In this document: positions 5,550 through 6,492 of the stretch, in pieces
Layout: every line of letters starts with the position of its first letter
How positions within the stretch are numbered: the stretch's first letter is position 1
Assembly (NCBI GenBank): GCA_016185865.1
Contig: JACPMU010000010.1
Coordinates: 1 to 6,492 of the forward strand
Source of the DNA: Candidatus Woesearchaeota archaeon
Lineage (GTDB): Archaea > Nanobdellota > Nanobdellia > Woesearchaeales > GW2011-AR4
Reading direction: 5' to 3'
Length of the DNA: 6,492 bases
Program-made: the position numbers and the translations under genes
Notes under the pieces: model-generated
What the model was told of the DNA's origin: nothing
The model's database searches: none
The model's input: the letters and a program-made list of their open reading frames with translations, nothing else

Positions 5550-6067
5550 AAATGCACAATATGAAAAACATCAAAGTTGAGAAAGTGACACTGAACATCG
5601 GCGCTGGCAAGGACCAGTCCAGGCTTGAGAAGGGAATAATGTTGCTCAAGGCAATCACCAACACGAATCCAATAAAAACAATAACAAGCAAGAGAATTCA
5701 GGAATGGGGGTTAAGGCCGGGGCTACCAATAGGCTGCAAGCTCACCTTAAGAAAAGCAAGCGCCATCAGGATACTTCCAAGACTGCTTGAAGCCGTTGAA
5801 AACAAGCTCATGGAAAAGCAGTTCGACCAGAACGGCAACATTGCATTTGGGATACATGAATACATAGAGATCCCTGGGGTAAAATATGATCCAAAAATCG
5901 GAATAATGGGGCTTGAAGTCTGTGTCACTCTTGAAAGGCCTGGCTTCAGGATAAAAAGGAGAAAACTTATGCAGAGAAAAATACCGCTAAGGCACAAGAT
6001 ATCAAAACAGGAAGCAATAAGCTTCATGGCAAGCAATTTCAACACGAAAATAATGGAGGCTGAATAG
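5546..6067 (+). CDS. rpl5: Large-subunit ribosomal protein L5 (uL5)
   Basis: Encodes up to 173 residues. L5 binds 5S rRNA with L18 in the central protuberance and contacts P-site tRNA. Family signatures: IKVEKVTLNIGAGKDQSRLEKG (residues 9-30), TSKRIQEWGLRPGLPIGCKLTLR (48-70), FGIHEYIEIPGVKYDPKIGIMGLEVCVTLERPGFRIKRRK (101-140), and the C-terminal IPLRHKISKQEAISFMASNF (145-164). The start is uncertain. ATG at 5546 overlaps the rps4e stop as ATGA and suits coupling, but ATG at 5552 and 5561 are in frame within the first six codons, and the conserved core begins only after them. I keep 5546 because of the overlap pattern seen at two other junctions. rps14 begins directly after the stop. Confidence 0.96.
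   Translation: MKMHNMKNIKVEKVTLNIGAGKDQSRLEKGIMLLKAITNTNPIKTITSKRIQEWGLRPGLPIGCKLTLRKASAIRILPRLLEAVENKLMEKQFDQNGNIAFGIHEYIEIPGVKYDPKIGIMGLEVCVTLERPGFRIKRRKLMQRKIPLRHKISKQEAISFMASNFNTKIMEAE
6055..6059 (+). promoter_or_regulatory. Shine-Dalgarno site for rps14 (GGAGG)
   Basis: GGAGG lies in the last codons of rpl5, eight bases before the rps14 ATG at 6068, a standard spacing. It matters because it supports the long form of S14, whose N-terminus would otherwise look suspicious. Confidence 0.7.
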
Positions 6068-6298
6068 ATGACTTACAGCGACTACAGGAAAGTGTTCAAG
6101 CAGCTGAAGTCAAAGCCCGTAAAGAGGCAGAAGTACATAAAGCACAACGCCCCAAAGCAGAGAAAATACGGAAGAGCAACAAAGAAATGCAGGCGCTGCG
6201 GCAGGCCCGGAGGCTACATAAGCAAATACGGTCTTGGGCTCTGCAGGACATGCTTTAGGGAGACAGCAACAAGCTTGGGATTCAAAAAATACAGCTAG
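6068..6298 (+). CDS. rps14: Small-subunit ribosomal protein S14 (uS14, zinc-binding type) with N-terminal extension
   Basis: Encodes 76 residues. S14 binds 16S rRNA in the 30S head. The C-terminal half is a standard zinc-ribbon S14: Cys41, Cys44, Cys59 and Cys62 (CxxC-x14-CxxC), with KYGRATKKCRRCGRPGGY (33-50), the hallmark KYGLGLCRTCFRE (53-65) and the end GFKKYS (71-76). Archaeal S14 is typically about 50-56 residues, so this one carries some 20 extra basic residues at the N-terminus. The extension appears real: there is no internal Met, the ATG at 6068 has a good GGAGG site, and it abuts the rpl5 stop exactly as neighbouring genes do. rps8 follows after 12 A-rich bases. Confidence 0.95.
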   Translation: MTYSDYRKVFKQLKSKPVKRQKYIKHNAPKQRKYGRATKKCRRCGRPGGYISKYGLGLCRTCFRETATSLGFKKYS

Positions 6299-6310
6299 GC
6301 AAAAACAAAA

Positions 6311-6492
6311 ATGTTAAACGACCCATTGGCAAATGTAATGTCGCTCATAATGAACAATGAGCTAATCGGCAAGCAAGACTGCCTGATAAAGCCGGTCTCA
6401 AAAATAATAAAGGAATTGCTCAAGGTTATGAAAGAGAATGGTTATGTAAGTGAGTTCAAGGAAACAGAAGACAGCAGGGGCAATTACATAAC
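6311..6492 (+). CDS. rps8: Small-subunit ribosomal protein S8 (uS8), 5' part
   Basis: The ATG at 6311 opens a frame that runs off the window end after 60 whole codons. The translation begins MLNDPLANVMSLIMNNELIG and continues through KQDCLIKPVSKIIKELLKVMKENGYVSEF, the N-terminal domain of archaeal S8 (DPLAN near the start, KPxSK and a VMKENGYV helix end). S8 binds the central domain of 16S rRNA and in bacteria also represses spc-operon translation. Archaeal S8 is about 130 residues, so just under half is present. No Shine-Dalgarno sequence is visible in the 12-base gap after rps14. Its place after rps14 is the standard archaeal order, in which rpl6 would follow. Confidence 0.95.
   Translation, partial: MLNDPLANVMSLIMNNELIGKQDCLIKPVSKIIKELLKVMKENGYVSEFKETEDSRGNYI

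Overview
The window is a stretch of an archaeal ribosomal-protein super-operon (the archaeal S10-spc type cluster), all on the + strand and almost entirely coding. The gene set is archaeal rather than bacterial. It includes rps4e and an archaeal SUI1/aIF1 gene, which bacterial spc operons lack, and its L4, L14, L24, S17 and S19 proteins are of the archaeal/eukaryotic type. Base composition is moderately A+T-rich, arginine is mostly AGA/AGG, and isoleucine is often ATA. Together with compact spacing, unusual protein tails and the absence of the usual rnp1 gene, this suggests an uncultivated, streamlined archaeon, perhaps a DPANN lineage such as Woesearchaeota/Pacearchaeota. That placement is inference from feel and context, not from a tree.

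Layout: rpl4 (3' part, 1-483), rpl23 (485-745), rpl2 (761-1480), rps19 (1483-1866), rpl22 (1868-2344), rps3 (2341-3117), rpl29 (3086-3316), sui1/aIF1 (3313-3621), rps17 (3638-4069), rpl14 (4070-4471), rpl24 (4481-4858), rps4e (4860-5549), rpl5 (5546-6067), rps14 (6068-6298), rps8 (5' part, 6311-6492). The largest intergenic gap is 16 bases, so no stretch lacks a gene. I saw no promoter, terminator, tRNA, mobile element or CRISPR array. Transcription must start upstream of the window and continue past its end.

The genes work together as one co-transcribed set that builds the two ribosomal subunits, with one initiation factor embedded. Three junctions are ATGA stop/start overlaps, rps3/rpl29 overlap by 32 bases, and several genes abut with 0-2 bases between them, so translational coupling is likely. 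Clear Shine-Dalgarno sequences precede only some genes (rpl2, rps19, sui1, rpl14, rps4e, rps14).

This is core, well-known machinery, and I do not see a new biological system in it. Points worth a second look are: the missing rnp1 (RNase P protein) gene between sui1 and rps17; a palindromic segment with two alternative hairpins inside the 3' tail of rps3, just before rpl29; a changed active-site-proximal loop in L2; and an N-terminal extension of S14.
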